Positions 1 through 9,380 of a DNA stretch of 64,000 bases are shown piece after piece; the stretch's first letter is position 1; the number at the start of each line of letters is the position of its first letter. Below the pieces are notes generated by a model. That model searched no databases. It was not told the origin of the DNA and saw only the letters and a program-made list of their open reading frames with translations. The position numbers and the translations under genes are program-made. Source of the DNA: Jeotgalibaca ciconiae (lineage in GTDB: Bacteria; Bacillota; Bacilli; Lactobacillales; Aerococcaceae); NCBI RefSeq assembly GCF_003955755.1, contig NZ_CP034465.1, forward strand, positions 2,660,001 to 2,724,000, written 5' to 3'.

Positions 1-581
1 AATGGAAGTGGGCTTTTTTTATTTTATTTATTTTCAATATTATCGTTGCCGTTAGTATTTATTTTGCTTTGTTTACACCAAGAAACCCAGTGGTCATGAA
101 TGAAGATCAGGCTCCTAGTAACCTTGGTGAGAATGTGAAAGCAATCATAACTTTGGAGAATAAAGATGTAGAAGCTTTATTACAAGAAGCTTTGATTGCA
201 AACGAAACAGACACGATCAGGCAAATCAGAGTGGAAGAATCAATCTTTTTAGATGGAGAATTGAGTATTCTTGGAATGCCTGTATCCTATTCAATTGGAG
301 CAGAACCATTCTTGGTTGAGGGTGGAGAATTGCAATTAAAAGTGAATGAGATCCAGTTAGGAAATCTATCTTTGCCAATTAAACAAACGATGAATATTAT
401 GCTGAATCAATTTAGCAACGAGTTACCAATTGAACTTGATACTGAAAATCAATTAATCACCGTTTTTCTTACAAAAATACCATTAGAAAATGTAGAAGAA
501 ATAAAATTACTTCAAATCGATAAAGAAGTACAAGAATATACATTTGAGGTAACTATCTCGAAAGAAAATTTGCTACAATAG
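1..581 (+). CDS. YpmS-like (DUF2140) membrane-anchored protein, 5' partial
   Basis: The reading frame is already open at base 3, so the true start lies before the window. The visible N-terminus is one hydrophobic helix (roughly the first 24 residues, rich in Phe/Ile/Val) followed by a soluble domain of about 165 residues on the outer face. This layout, a single N-terminal anchor plus a mixed alpha/beta domain with runs such as LPIKQTMNIMLNQF, fits the YpmS/DUF2140 family of Firmicutes; no biochemical role is established that I know of. The next gene starts about 50 bases downstream on the same strand. Family assignment is moderate; the orientation, frame and membrane anchor are seen directly. 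Confidence 0.7.
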   Translation, partial: WKWAFFILFIFNIIVAVSIYFALFTPRNPVVMNEDQAPSNLGENVKAIITLENKDVEALLQEALIANETDTIRQIRVEESIFLDGELSILGMPVSYSIGAEPFLVEGGELQLKVNEIQLGNLSLPIKQTMNIMLNQFSNELPIELDTENQLITVFLTKIPLENVEEIKLLQIDKEVQEYTFEVTISKENLLQ

Positions 582-630
582 AAGAAAGGTTTTTGCAAAA
601 AATGTAGAAAGACTAAAAGAGGTGGAAGAT

Positions 631-894
631 TTGGACCAACAATTTTTTCAATTTGCGATGACTTTTCGTGATCCCTATAAAAAAGATGTTTTGACCGATT
701 TTGCAAATCAATTGGAAGATGACTATGGGTTTCCCAGGGACCATTCTAATTACGCAGACTTGGCAGATTATTTAGAATTAAGCGGAGAATACGCTAGTTA
801 TATGGATACGTTTGATGAGATGTATCAGTTATTTCAAGAAAGAAAAGAACAAGCAAATAAAATAACGATGAAAAGCGAGGAAAATGAAGCATGA
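631..894 (+). CDS. YozE family small protein (UPF0346)
   Basis: A small acidic protein of 87 residues containing [11 protein letters not shown]-like sequence (here [15 protein letters not shown]), FPRDHSNY and a C-terminal helix. This matches the YozE SAM-like fold family of Bacilli, usually about 70-80 residues and of unknown function. A GTG at 622 is also in frame, but I prefer the TTG at 631 because AGAGGTGG (618-625) lies 5 bases before it and has no good counterpart before 622. The last codons overlap deoD by 4 bases (ATGA), suggesting translational coupling. Confidence 0.8.
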   Translation: MDQQFFQFAMTFRDPYKKDVLTDFANQLEDDYGFPRDHSNYADLADYLELSGEYASYMDTFDEMYQLFQERKEQANKITMKSEENEA

Positions 895-1595
895 GTGTAC
901 ATATTTCAGCTAAGCAAGGAGAAATTGCAGAAACAGTTTTATTACCAGGAGACCCTTTACGTGCAAAGTATATTGCGGAGACATACTTGGAAGATGTTGT
1001 TCAATATAATGAAGTACGGAATATGTTTGGGTATACAGGAACTTATAAGGGTAAACGAGTTTCTGTTCAAGGAACAGGAATGGGATTACCTTCGATCATG
1101 ATTTATGCGACAGAGTTAATAACTGAATACGGAGTAAAGAATTTAATTCGTGTTGGATCTGCAGGAGCCATACAAGAAGATGTGCATATTAGGGACATTG
1201 TTTTGGCACAAGGAGCTACAACAGACTCGAGCGTTGTTCAAAATATATTTAAGAATCAAGTGAACTTTGCTCCCATTGCTAACTTTGATTTGCTTCATAC
1301 TGCTTATGGCATTGCAAAGGAAAGAGATCTAACGGTTCACGTTGGAAATGTCCTTTCTTCTGACCGCTTCTATAATGAAGAGCTGGATAAAAAGAAATTA
1401 GCAGATTACGGTGTTTTAGCTGTTGAGATGGAAGCGGCTGGTCTTTATATGCTTGGTGCGCAACATAAGGTAAATACATTAGCGATTTTAACAATTAGTG
1501 ATCATATTTTGACTGGAGAAGAAACAACTTCGGAAGAAAGAGAAAAAACATTTGACGACATGATGTTAGTTGCGCTTGATAGCGTGCTAGAATAA
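891..1595 (+). CDS. deoD: Purine nucleoside phosphorylase DeoD type
   Basis: 234 residues, the normal length for the bacterial hexameric DeoD class. It cleaves purine (deoxy)ribonucleosides with phosphate to free base and (deoxy)ribose 1-phosphate in purine salvage. Visible signatures are [14 protein letters not shown] near the N-terminus (phosphate site), the PNP family signature [25 protein letters not shown] (nucleoside-binding Glu), and [10 protein letters not shown] carrying the catalytic Asp. It begins within the last codons of the YozE gene (4-base overlap). Cytoplasmic. Confidence is high. Confidence 0.95.
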   Translation: MSVHISAKQGEIAETVLLPGDPLRAKYIAETYLEDVVQYNEVRNMFGYTGTYKGKRVSVQGTGMGLPSIMIYATELITEYGVKNLIRVGSAGAIQEDVHIRDIVLAQGATTDSSVVQNIFKNQVNFAPIANFDLLHTAYGIAKERDLTVHVGNVLSSDRFYNEELDKKKLADYGVLAVEMEAAGLYMLGAQHKVNTLAILTISDHILTGEETTSEEREKTFDDMMLVALDSVLE

Positions 1596-1634
1596 TCACT
1601 ATAATAAAGTATCACTGGAGGTGACCCTTGCAAT

Positions 1635-3134
1635 ATGAAAAAAGATAGTCAACAGAAGGATTTTAATAAAACAAAGAAAAGAAGAAGAGGGGTTAAACTT
1701 CCTGTTTATTTTATTTCTATGTTCTTAGTTGCATTGATTGCAATCGGAACAACTTGGTTCTTTTTAGATAATAAAGAATCGGAAGAAAGCCCTTTTTATC
1801 CCTTAACAAGTAGTCAAGTAAGTAACATATCGGGTATTCAAGGTTCTAAAAATCTACAAGCAGTTTATGAATTAATCATGGAGAACTATATTGATGAGGT
1901 TGACGGTGAAACTCTTGTGTCAGGCGCCCTTCAAGGGATGGTAAATGCCATTGAAGACCCTTATAGTCAGTATTTAAATATTGATGAAAGTGATTCGTTA
2001 GATGAAACGATATCAGCATCCTTCGAAGGGATCGGTGCTGAAATCATGAGCTTGAACGACCAGATTGTGATTGTATCTCCTATTAAAGGCTCTCCAGCTG
2101 AAGAAGCTGGTTTGCTTCCGAATGATATTGTACTAAGTGCTGATGGAACTTCGTTAAGCGGCATGACTACTACGGAAGCAGTCAGTTTGATTCGTGGAGA
2201 AAAAGGAACTCCTGTCCAATTGGAAGTTCAAAGAGGCAGTCAGACATTTACAGTAGATATCATCCGGGACACGATTCCGATTGAGACGGTTGCATATGAA
2301 ATGGATGAGAATCAATCAGATGTCGGAATTATCAGTGTTTTCAGTTTTGCACGCCCTACTTATGATGAAATTGTAACAGCTGTGACGAATTTAAGAGAAG
2401 AAGGAGCAAAGAAATTTGTATTCGACTTCCGACAAAATCCAGGCGGCCTGCTTGATCAAGCGATTAAAATTGCAAACATGTTTGTAGAAGACGGAGAAAT
2501 ACTTGTTCAGACGGAAGAACGAGGTTCAAAAGCGCAACCGATACTAGCGAATGACAAAGAATATGGTTCATTCCAAATTACTGAACCAACAGTGATGTTA
2601 ATTGATGAAGGAAGCGCAAGTGCTTCAGAAATCCTTGCAGGAGTATTACAAGAAGCAGCAGGAGTTCCATTAGTTGGAACTACTACATTTGGTAAAGGTA
2701 CTGTACAATCGATTTATCCATTGAGTGAAGATAATGAGTTAAAATTAACTGTGGCAAAATGGTTAACTCCCAATGGTAATTGGATCCATGACAAAGGTAT
2801 CGCACCAGATTATGAAGTTGAATTACCGGAATATGCCTTTTTAACACTCATTGATTTTACAGCTGACTATGGATTAGGAAAAGTTTCCGAAGCTGTATTA
2901 AATGTAGAGAAAATGCTTGGAGCTGTTGGATTTGAAGTGACAGCTGATGGATATTTTGATGAGGAAACGATGACAGCCATTCAAAATTTCCAAATGAGCC
3001 AAGAGTTAGAGGTTACAGGAGAATTAAATGAAGAAACTGGGGCAAGATTAGTAGAACGTTTAAGAGAAGTTATTGCTCAAAATGATACTCAAAAAGAAAA
3101 AGCAATTGAAGTATTAGGGGACATGAATGAATAG
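1635..3134 (+). CDS. ctpA: Carboxyl-terminal processing protease (S41) with PDZ and peptidoglycan-binding domains
   Basis: 499 residues. A basic N-terminus and one transmembrane helix (about residues 23-45) anchor it outside the membrane. A PDZ domain follows (GIGAEIMSL through LIRGEKGTPV, about 130-210). The S41 serine protease core has the nucleophile in DEGSASASEILAG and the general-base Lys in TTFGKGTVQ. A C-terminal PG_binding_1 domain (about 415-475: FEVTADGYFDEETMTAIQNFQ) suits cell-wall targeting. GGAGGTGA at 1617-1624 precedes the ATG. Its stop codon abuts the first signal peptidase gene with no spacer, so the two are probably co-translated. The family degrades or trims extracytoplasmic proteins; the substrate is unknown. 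Confidence 0.93.
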   Translation: MKKDSQQKDFNKTKKRRRGVKLPVYFISMFLVALIAIGTTWFFLDNKESEESPFYPLTSSQVSNISGIQGSKNLQAVYELIMENYIDEVDGETLVSGALQGMVNAIEDPYSQYLNIDESDSLDETISASFEGIGAEIMSLNDQIVIVSPIKGSPAEEAGLLPNDIVLSADGTSLSGMTTTEAVSLIRGEKGTPVQLEVQRGSQTFTVDIIRDTIPIETVAYEMDENQSDVGIISVFSFARPTYDEIVTAVTNLREEGAKKFVFDFRQNPGGLLDQAIKIANMFVEDGEILVQTEERGSKAQPILANDKEYGSFQITEPTVMLIDEGSASASEILAGVLQEAAGVPLVGTTTFGKGTVQSIYPLSEDNELKLTVAKWLTPNGNWIHDKGIAPDYEVELPEYAFLTLIDFTADYGLGKVSEAVLNVEKMLGAVGFEVTADGYFDEETMTAIQNFQMSQELEVTGELNEETGARLVERLREVIAQNDTQKEKAIEVLGDMNE

Positions 3135-3677
3135 ATGGAAATTGAATCTTCAAAATCAAAAAAATTAACCGAACTCGGCAAAGTATTTTTAATGGCGTTA
3201 GGAATTGCTCTATTCATTCGTTATTTCTTATTTATTCCTGTTAAAATTGAAGGAAGATCCATGTTTCCTACATTAGAGCCAAATAGCTATATAGTCTATG
3301 AACCCTATACAAAATTGGAACGATTTGATATTATTTTGTTTCACGATGAACAAGGAGAAGCCTTTGTAAAAAGAGTCATTGCCTTGCCGGGGGAGTCGCT
3401 TAGTTATTTAAACGATCAACTTTATATTAATGGAGAGCATATTGAAGAGTCCTTTCTAGTAAAAGGTAAAAATAATAATCAAGTCAACACGCCAGATTTT
3501 ACATTAGATTCAATGACAGGCGTTGAAGTTGTGCCAGAAGGAAGTTACTACGTTTTAGGAGATAATCGACCACGCAGTAAGGATAGCAGAATGTTTGGAT
3601 TTGTTTCTGAAATGGCCGTTGAAGGAAAAGTAAGATTTGTTATTTTTCCTTTTAATGAGATTTCCATTCTTCCTTAG
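3135..3677 (+). CDS. lepB: Signal peptidase I (first of two tandem copies)
   Basis: 180 residues, one N-terminal transmembrane helix, Gram-positive type. The Ser/Lys dyad is visible: nucleophile Ser in EGRSMFPTLEP and general-base Lys in FVKRVIALPGE; the conserved box GDNRPRSKDSRMFG is present. It removes signal peptides from exported preproteins on the outer membrane face. Its ATG begins immediately after the ctpA stop codon (TAGATG), with no separate strong ribosome-binding site, which implies coupling. A second, distinct lepB follows after 41 bases. Confidence 0.93.
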   Translation: MEIESSKSKKLTELGKVFLMALGIALFIRYFLFIPVKIEGRSMFPTLEPNSYIVYEPYTKLERFDIILFHDEQGEAFVKRVIALPGESLSYLNDQLYINGEHIEESFLVKGKNNNQVNTPDFTLDSMTGVEVVPEGSYYVLGDNRPRSKDSRMFGFVSEMAVEGKVRFVIFPFNEISILP

Positions 3678-3718
3678 CATTCTTTTTAGAGGAAGTGAGA
3701 GAAAAGGAGCTATTAATT

Positions 3719-4348
3719 ATGAATACAGAACAAGAAGAGTCATGGAAAGATAATCAATCGAAAAATAACAAAGCTAGTAATAGTTTTTTTAAAGAACTGT
3801 TGAATATATTATTTTCAGTGGTTGTTGCCTATCTTTTATTTCTGCTAATACGTGCGTATTTATTCTTTCCATTTCAAGTAGTCGGACCCTCTATGTACCC
3901 AACGCTGCAAGACGGAGACCGCTTAATCCTTAACCGTCTGGGGCAACTGGATCGTTTTGACGTCGTTGTTTTTCCTGCTCCTGACGCAGAAAGTTCTGAA
4001 AACAATGAAGAGTATGTCAAACGAATCATTGGTGTACCAGGAGATGAAATTTCTTATCAGGATGATGAGTTGTATATTGACGGTGAAGTAGTAGAGGAAA
4101 AATATTTAGAAACATTAAAAGAAGATCAAGAAAACAGTCTGCTTACTCCCGACTTTACCTTATTAGATGTCCCTGGAAGCGAGAGTCTCGTGGTTCCTGA
4201 AGGAATGTACCTTGTGTTAGGAGACAATCGTGAAGTATCTAAAGATAGTCGGATGTTTGGGCTTGTTCCAGAAGAAGTGATAGAAGGAACAACAAGTTTG
4301 CGAATTTGGCCATTAAACAGAATTGGCTTTCTTGAGAAGAATGAATAA
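3719..4348 (+). CDS. Signal peptidase I (second tandem copy)
   Basis: 209 residues from the ATG at 3719, chosen over an in-frame GTG at 3695 because AAAGGAG lies 8 bases before it. A cytosolic lead of about 28 residues precedes one transmembrane helix. Catalytic Ser is in VGPSMYPTLQD, Lys in EYVKRIIGVPGDE, and the late box reads GDNREVSKDSRMFG. It is longer than the first copy in the lead region and between the catalytic boxes (an ENNEE insert and a LETLKEDQENS segment). The two copies differ throughout, so this is an old duplication or paralogue pair, perhaps with different preprotein preference. Confidence 0.92.
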   Translation: MNTEQEESWKDNQSKNNKASNSFFKELLNILFSVVVAYLLFLLIRAYLFFPFQVVGPSMYPTLQDGDRLILNRLGQLDRFDVVVFPAPDAESSENNEEYVKRIIGVPGDEISYQDDELYIDGEVVEEKYLETLKEDQENSLLTPDFTLLDVPGSESLVVPEGMYLVLGDNREVSKDSRMFGLVPEEVIEGTTSLRIWPLNRIGFLEKNE

Positions 4349-4357
4349 AGAGTGCAT

Positions 4358-4386
4358 TGGGCTGGGAGGACTCCCGGCCCATTGAT
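4358..4386 (+). promoter_or_regulatory. GC-rich hairpin between lepB and rbgA, no T-run
   Basis: A near-perfect stem of 9-10 pairs (GGGCTGGGA with TCCCGGCCC, one G-T wobble) sits in otherwise AT-rich DNA. It is followed by ATTGATG, not by a T-run, so it does not look like an intrinsic terminator. It lies just before the rbgA ribosome-binding site (AAGGAGG) and may be an mRNA processing or leader structure. Confidence 0.5.
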
Positions 4387-4409
4387 GTGTTATAAGGAGG
4401 TAATAGAGT

Positions 4410-5285
4410 ATGGTTATTCAATGGTTCCCTGGTCATATGGCCAAAGCGAAAAGAGAAGCAATTGAAAACAGAAAAATGGTAGATATCGTTATTGAATTGG
4501 TAGATGCTCGTATACCTGAATCAAGTTCGAATCCTTTAATGGATGAGATTGTAGGAAATAAGCCAAGATTAATTATTTTGAATAAAGCTGATTTAGCCGA
4601 TCGAAACAAGACAGAGAAATGGTTGCAATATTATAATAGGAACACTGAAAATCAAAAAGCTATCGCGATTAATGTATTTAACCAAACAGATATCAATTAC
4701 ACCAAAAAAGTACTGCAGGGAATGATGTCAGACAAAGCAGCAAAGTGGAAAGAGAAAGGCATGAAACCAAGAGCTACTCGTTTAATGGTTTTAGGGATAC
4801 CAAATGTGGGTAAATCGACCTTCATTAATCAAATGATTAGGAAGAATCGCGCAAAAACAGCAAATAAGCCAGGAGTAACGAAGCAGCAACAATGGCTGAA
4901 AATTAGCAATGAATTTGAACTGCTAGATACACCGGGAATTTTATGGCATAAATTTGAAGATCCTCAAACGGGCATTCATTTAGCTTTGACAGGCGCAATA
5001 AAGGATACACTTTTTCACAAAGATGACATAGCTTTATACGCATTAAAATTCTTTCTTTCTAATTACCCGGGCAGATTGCAGTCATATTATCATCTAAACG
5101 AAGATATTTCAGAAGAAAACTTGCCGGATTTATTAATGGAGTTGACGAAAAAGTTAAATTTTGGAGACGATTATGACCGTGCCAGCGAAAAATTGATCTT
5201 TGATATTCGTGATGGAAAACTTGGTACATTTACCTTAGATGAAATACCTCATACTCCTGTAAGTGACGAAAAGGAGTTTAACTGA
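4410..5285 (+). CDS. rbgA: Ribosome biogenesis GTPase A
   Basis: 291 residues, normal for the YlqF/RbgA family. It is a circularly permuted GTPase acting late in 50S subunit assembly. Starting MVIQWFPGHMAKAKR, it carries the permuted order of GTP motifs: G4 NKADLAD comes first, then G1 GIPNVGKST, then G3 DTPGILWH. A helical C-terminal domain of about 100 residues follows. The stop overlaps the rnhB start by one base (TGATG), so rbgA-rnhB form one transcription unit. AAGGAGG about 9 bases upstream supports the start. Confidence 0.95.
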   Translation: MVIQWFPGHMAKAKREAIENRKMVDIVIELVDARIPESSSNPLMDEIVGNKPRLIILNKADLADRNKTEKWLQYYNRNTENQKAIAINVFNQTDINYTKKVLQGMMSDKAAKWKEKGMKPRATRLMVLGIPNVGKSTFINQMIRKNRAKTANKPGVTKQQQWLKISNEFELLDTPGILWHKFEDPQTGIHLALTGAIKDTLFHKDDIALYALKFFLSNYPGRLQSYYHLNEDISEENLPDLLMELTKKLNFGDDYDRASEKLIFDIRDGKLGTFTLDEIPHTPVSDEKEFN

Positions 5286-6064
5286 TGGAAAAAAAACCGA
5301 CGATAAGTGATGTGAAGAAGCAACTTTCAAAGATTAATCAAATAGACGATCCTTTGCTGGAAGAGTTAGCAAACGACACCCGCAAAGGCGTCCAGCTTGC
5401 TTTAAAAAAATGGCAAAGTAATTATGATAAACAGCTATTATTGCAGGAACATAAAAAAACGATGCTGATTCCAGAAAGACAACTAAAGGAAGAAGGCTAT
5501 CGATTTATTGCAGGTGTCGATGAAGTGGGCAGGGGTCCTTTAGCTGGACCCATTGTAGCCGCAGCAGTCATCTTACCAGAAGATATCCCCGCATTGCCGA
5601 TCAATGATTCAAAAAAATTATCAGCTTCGCTTCGTGAAGAGTTATCCGAGCTAATTTTTGGATGTGCTCAAGTTGGGATTGGAATTGTTGAAAATGATTT
5701 AATTGATTCCATTAACATCTATGAAGCAACAAAGGTAGCAATGGAAAAAGCAATCCACGCACTTCCCATTCAGCCAGATGCTCTACTAATCGATGCAATG
5801 AAATTAAAGACAACTACTAAGCAGGTATCCTTGATAAAAGGGGATGCTCATTCCTACTCTATTGCAGCTGCCAGCATTGTTGCCAAAGTATATCGAGATA
5901 CCCTCATGAAAGATTATGCAGAGATTTATCCTCATTATGGATTCGAAAGTAACGCAGGTTACGGTACAAAAATCCACTTAGAAGGCTTAAAAGAATTTGG
6001 AACGACTCCCATTCACCGTAAAAGCTTTGAACCGATAAAAACGATGGTGAGAGAAAATCGTTAG
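5285..6064 (+). CDS. rnhB: Ribonuclease HII
   Basis: 259 residues. It cleaves RNA-DNA hybrids and removes single misincorporated ribonucleotides. The family signature GVDEVGRGPLAGPIVAAAV gives the first Asp-Glu pair; the third acidic ligand is in LIDAMKL, and the fourth is most likely the Asp in IVAKVYRDTLM. The N-terminal ~70 residues form the extra helical substrate-recognition region found in Firmicute RNase HII. It overlaps rbgA by one base. A strong terminator-like hairpin follows within 50 bases. Confidence 0.95.
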   Translation: MEKKPTISDVKKQLSKINQIDDPLLEELANDTRKGVQLALKKWQSNYDKQLLLQEHKKTMLIPERQLKEEGYRFIAGVDEVGRGPLAGPIVAAAVILPEDIPALPINDSKKLSASLREELSELIFGCAQVGIGIVENDLIDSINIYEATKVAMEKAIHALPIQPDALLIDAMKLKTTTKQVSLIKGDAHSYSIAAASIVAKVYRDTLMKDYAEIYPHYGFESNAGYGTKIHLEGLKEFGTTPIHRKSFEPIKTMVRENR

Positions 6065-6109
6065 TTTTTATTCAGCTGACAAACAAGTGATTGATTAAAA
6101 TAACAGAAA

Positions 6110-6152
6110 CAACTCCTTTTTCTCTATTTATATAGAGAAGGGAGTTTTTTTA
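6110..6152 (+). terminator. Intrinsic terminator after rnhB
   Basis: Arms TTCTCTAT and ATAGAGAA with a TTAT loop, extended by AACTCC pairing with GGGAGTT, followed by a T-run. The downstream arm (GGGAG) also serves as the only ribosome-binding-site-like sequence before the dprA start at 6154. Confidence 0.8.
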
Positions 6153-6153
6153 T

Positions 6154-7052
6154 ATGGAAAATAAAGAAATAAGAGAGAAATTGATTGGTTTAGCAGTTAT
6201 GAATATATTTAACTCAAAACAATTGTCTGCAATCGCAAATGAACTGATTACAGATTCGCCTTTATCATTGGAAGAGATTATTTGGTTCAGAAATGTTATA
6301 AAAAAGAAGCAAATATTCGGCAATTAAAAGAAAAGATAGCAATTTTCGATAAAGAAAAAAACAGAGAGGATCTGATGAAAAAATATCAAGAAGCAGATAT
6401 TCATTTTTGCACGATTGTTGATGAGGATTATCCTCTTTCGTTAAAAGAAACTTATTTACCACCAGCTGTTCTATTCTACCAAGGGAACTGGAAGCTTACT
6501 AAAAGACGTCGACTCGGAATTGTAGGTAGCCGAAAATCAACGGAATATGGTGAACGCGTTTTAACAAAAATAATGCCACCATTAGTCCAGAGAAATGTAA
6601 CGACGATTAGCGGATTAGCAGCCGGGATTGACCAACAAGTCCATTCTCAAACGATGCGTCTTGGTGGAGATACCATTGCTGTGATTGGGACTGGAATTGA
6701 TCAACATTACCCAAAGAATCATATTTATTTGCAACAAAAAATTGGAAGAGAGCAATTGCTGATCAGTGAATATCCCTTAGGAGTGCCACCTGCGAAATAT
6801 CATTTTCCAATGCGTAATCGTATTATTGCTGGTCTCAGTCATGGTACATTAGTCATTGAAGCACAAGAACGATCAGGAAGTCTCATTACAGCAAATCTTG
6901 CTCTTCAAGAAAATCGAGAAGTCTTTGCTGTTCCAGGCAGTATTCTATCTTCTGGAAGTAAAGGAACCAATCAATTAATTCAGGCTGGAGCAAAATTAGT
7001 ATTAGATGTAGAAGATATTTTTGATGAACTGAGAGAGTTGTGGTTGTTGTGA
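6154..7052 (+). pseudogene. dprA: DNA processing protein DprA with an N-terminal frameshift
   Basis: DprA loads RecA on incoming single-stranded DNA during transformation. The Rossmann-fold part is intact: GIVGSRKSTEYG, TISGLAAGIDQQVHS, GGDTIAVIGTGIDQHYP, ISEYPLG, RNRIIAGLS and EAQERSGSLITA. The expected N-terminal helical domain starts at ATG 6154 (MENKEIREKLIGLAV) but runs in a different frame and stops near 6327. The downstream frame is open only from 6243, and its first start codon is a TTG at 6282. The frames join sensibly if one T is added to the T-run at 6281-6283, giving LEEII-LVQKCYKKEANIRQLKEK. So this is either a one-base deletion, a sequencing error, or a protein of about 256 residues that lacks its N-terminal domain. 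Confidence 0.8.
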
Positions 7053-7125
7053 AGCCTAAATAAAGATAATAGACAGAAAACTTTCCGGATTTTGAAAATA
7101 TTTTTTCATTTATCGAAAATTAAAT

Positions 7126-7155
7126 TTGACAAATCACTACTTAGTAGCATAAGAT
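7126..7155 (+). promoter_or_regulatory. Promoter of topA
   Basis: TTGACA (7126-7131) and TAAGAT (7150-7155) with an 18-base spacer, about 60 bases upstream of the topA start, in the 165-base gap after dprA. A perfect -35 box and near-consensus -10 box support a sigma-A promoter. Confidence 0.65.
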
Positions 7156-7217
7156 GATTTACGATTTTAGTTCGATGGATTTAAATCGAATAAACTAAGA
7201 AAGAAAGGGGTTTTCCT

Positions 7218-9281
7218 TTGGCATATAAATACTTGGTGATTGTAGAATCCCCAACCAAAGCAAAAACAATCGAAAAATATCTTGGACGCAATTATAAGGT
7301 GGTTGCAAGCAAAGGGCACCTCCGTGATTTGCCGAAAAGTCGTATGGGCGTTGATACTGAAAATAATTATCAACCTGATTATATTTCCATACGTGGAAAA
7401 GGACCAATCATTAAAGAACTAAAAAAATATGCTAAAAGTGCTGAAAAAATCTTTCTTGCATCTGACCCGGATAGAGAAGGGGAAGCAATTGCATGGCATT
7501 TGGCATTTTTACTTGGTCTTAATCCAGAAGATAATATCCGTGTAGTTTATAATGAGGTAACAAAAACAGCTGTAAAAGAAGCAATTAAAAATCCACGTCC
7601 TATTAATATGGATTTAGTAGATTCTCAACAGGCAAGACGTATTTTAGATCGCTTAGTTGGTTATTCAATCTCTCCTTTATTATGGAAGAAAGTGAAAAAA
7701 GGTTTAAGTGCAGGACGTGTCCAATCTGTAGCCTTAAAGTTGATTATTAAACGTGAAGAAGAAATAAATAATTTTAAGCCAGTTGAATCATGGTCGTTAG
7801 ATGGAACGTTCCAAAAAGATAGAAGTATTTTTGAAGCATCTTTCTATGGAAGAAATAAGAAAAAATTAGTTTTAAATAATGAATCAGAAGCAAATGAAAT
7901 TTTAGAACAATTAAAAGATAACGAATTTTTAGTCGATGATGTTGTTAAAAAACAACAAAAAAGAAACCCATCAGCCCCTTTTACTACATCCAGTTTGCAG
8001 CAAGAGGCAGGAAATAAATTAAATTTTCGTACTCGAAAAACAATGATGGTCGCTCAACAATTGTATGAAGGGATTTCTCTTGGAAGAGAAGGTTCTGTAG
8101 GTTTAATTACTTATATGCGTACCGACTCCACACGTATAGCAGAGAGTGCTGTAAATGAGACCCATGAATTTATTGTTGATCAATACGGTAATGAATATGC
8201 AAGGAACAAACCACGTAATGATAAAGCAAGTGGCTCTTCACAAGATGCCCATGAGGCAATTCGACCGTCTAGTGTCTTACGTAAACCCGAGGATATTGAA
8301 CAATACTTGTCAAAAGATCAATTTAAGTTGTATCAGCTCATTTGGTCTCGCTTTGTAGCAAGTCAAATGACTCCAGCTGTTTTTGATACAATGAGAGTGG
8401 ATTTGACCAATGGAGATATTATTTTCCGTGCAAATGGATCAAAGGAAAAGTTTCCTGGTTATCGTAAGGTTTATGTTGATTCAAAGAAAAAAGATAATAT
8501 GTTGCCGGATCTTGAAGTTGGCGATAAAGTGTTTTCTAAAGATATTATTCCTAACCAACACTTTACTCAACCGCCAGCACGCTACTCTGAAGCGACGCTT
8601 ATTCGTGCATTGGAAGAAAATGGCGTGGGAAGACCTTCTACCTATTCACCGACGATCGAAACTATTCAAAGACGTTATTATGTAAAATTAAATGCTAAAC
8701 GTTTCGAACCAACAGAATTAGGAACCATTGTTCATCATGTCGTCGAAGAGTATTTCCCGGATATCGTCGATGTGTCATTTACAGCGGGTATGGAAGAAGA
8801 CTTGGACCGAGTAGAAGAAGGACAAATTGAATGGGTAAAAGTGATTGACCAATTTTTCCAACCGTTCAGTGAAGAAGTTGGAAAAGCTGAAGTAGAAATG
8901 GAAAAAATAGAAATAAAAGACGAGCCAGCTGGTTTTGATTGTGAATTATGTGGCCATCCTATGGTTATCAAAATTGGTAAATTTGGAAAATTCTATGCAT
9001 GCAGTAACTTTCCTGAGTGCCGAAATACAAAACCGATTGTTAAAAAAATCAACGTTACTTGTCCGCTTTGCAAAAAAGGCGAAGTAATCGAGAGAAAATC
9101 AAAAAAGAAACGTATTTTTTATGGATGTGACCGTTATCCGGAATGTGAATTTGTCTCTTGGGATAAACCGATCGGTAGAGATTGCCCTAAATGCGAGCAT
9201 TTCCTAGTTCAGAAAAAAGTACGAGGCGGCATGCAAGTAAAGTGTAGTCATTGTGATTATGAAGAAGAAGTACAAAAGTAA
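7218..9281 (+). CDS. topA: DNA topoisomerase I
   Basis: 687 residues, type IA topoisomerase that relaxes negative supercoils. The TOPRIM domain is at the start ([17 protein letters not shown], and [14 protein letters not shown] with the acidic metal ligands). The catalytic Tyr is in [14 protein letters not shown]. The C-terminus has three tetra-Cys zinc ribbons (CELCGHP to CSNFPEC, CPLCKKG to CDRYPEC, CPKCEHF to CSHC). The start is TTG at 7218, supported by AAAGGGG 8 bases upstream. It has its own promoter; a hairpin and T-run after it overlap the xerC translation start. Confidence 0.96.
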   Translation: MAYKYLVIVESPTKAKTIEKYLGRNYKVVASKGHLRDLPKSRMGVDTENNYQPDYISIRGKGPIIKELKKYAKSAEKIFLASDPDREGEAIAWHLAFLLGLNPEDNIRVVYNEVTKTAVKEAIKNPRPINMDLVDSQQARRILDRLVGYSISPLLWKKVKKGLSAGRVQSVALKLIIKREEEINNFKPVESWSLDGTFQKDRSIFEASFYGRNKKKLVLNNESEANEILEQLKDNEFLVDDVVKKQQKRNPSAPFTTSSLQQEAGNKLNFRTRKTMMVAQQLYEGISLGREGSVGLITYMRTDSTRIAESAVNETHEFIVDQYGNEYARNKPRNDKASGSSQDAHEAIRPSSVLRKPEDIEQYLSKDQFKLYQLIWSRFVASQMTPAVFDTMRVDLTNGDIIFRANGSKEKFPGYRKVYVDSKKKDNMLPDLEVGDKVFSKDIIPNQHFTQPPARYSEATLIRALEENGVGRPSTYSPTIETIQRRYYVKLNAKRFEPTELGTIVHHVVEEYFPDIVDVSFTAGMEEDLDRVEEGQIEWVKVIDQFFQPFSEEVGKAEVEMEKIEIKDEPAGFDCELCGHPMVIKIGKFGKFYACSNFPECRNTKPIVKKINVTCPLCKKGEVIERKSKKKRIFYGCDRYPECEFVSWDKPIGRDCPKCEHFLVQKKVRGGMQVKCSHCDYEEEVQK

Positions 9282-9333
9282 CTACGGCAAGATTAAATAA
9301 ACTCTTAAACTTAATAGAGACTAATTGAATTCT

Positions 9334-9380
9334 CTCCAGCCTTATGATATTTTAAACGTAAGTTGCTGGAGGGGTTTTTT
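9334..9380 (+). terminator. Hairpin with T-run that contains the xerC ribosome-binding site
   Basis: CTCCAGC (9334-9340) pairs with GCTGGAG (9365-9371); inside it CTTA pairs with TAAG. It is followed by GGG and seven Ts. It works on paper as the topA terminator, but its 3' arm is also the xerC Shine-Dalgarno sequence GGAGGGG, so folding would mask xerC translation. Confidence 0.6.
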
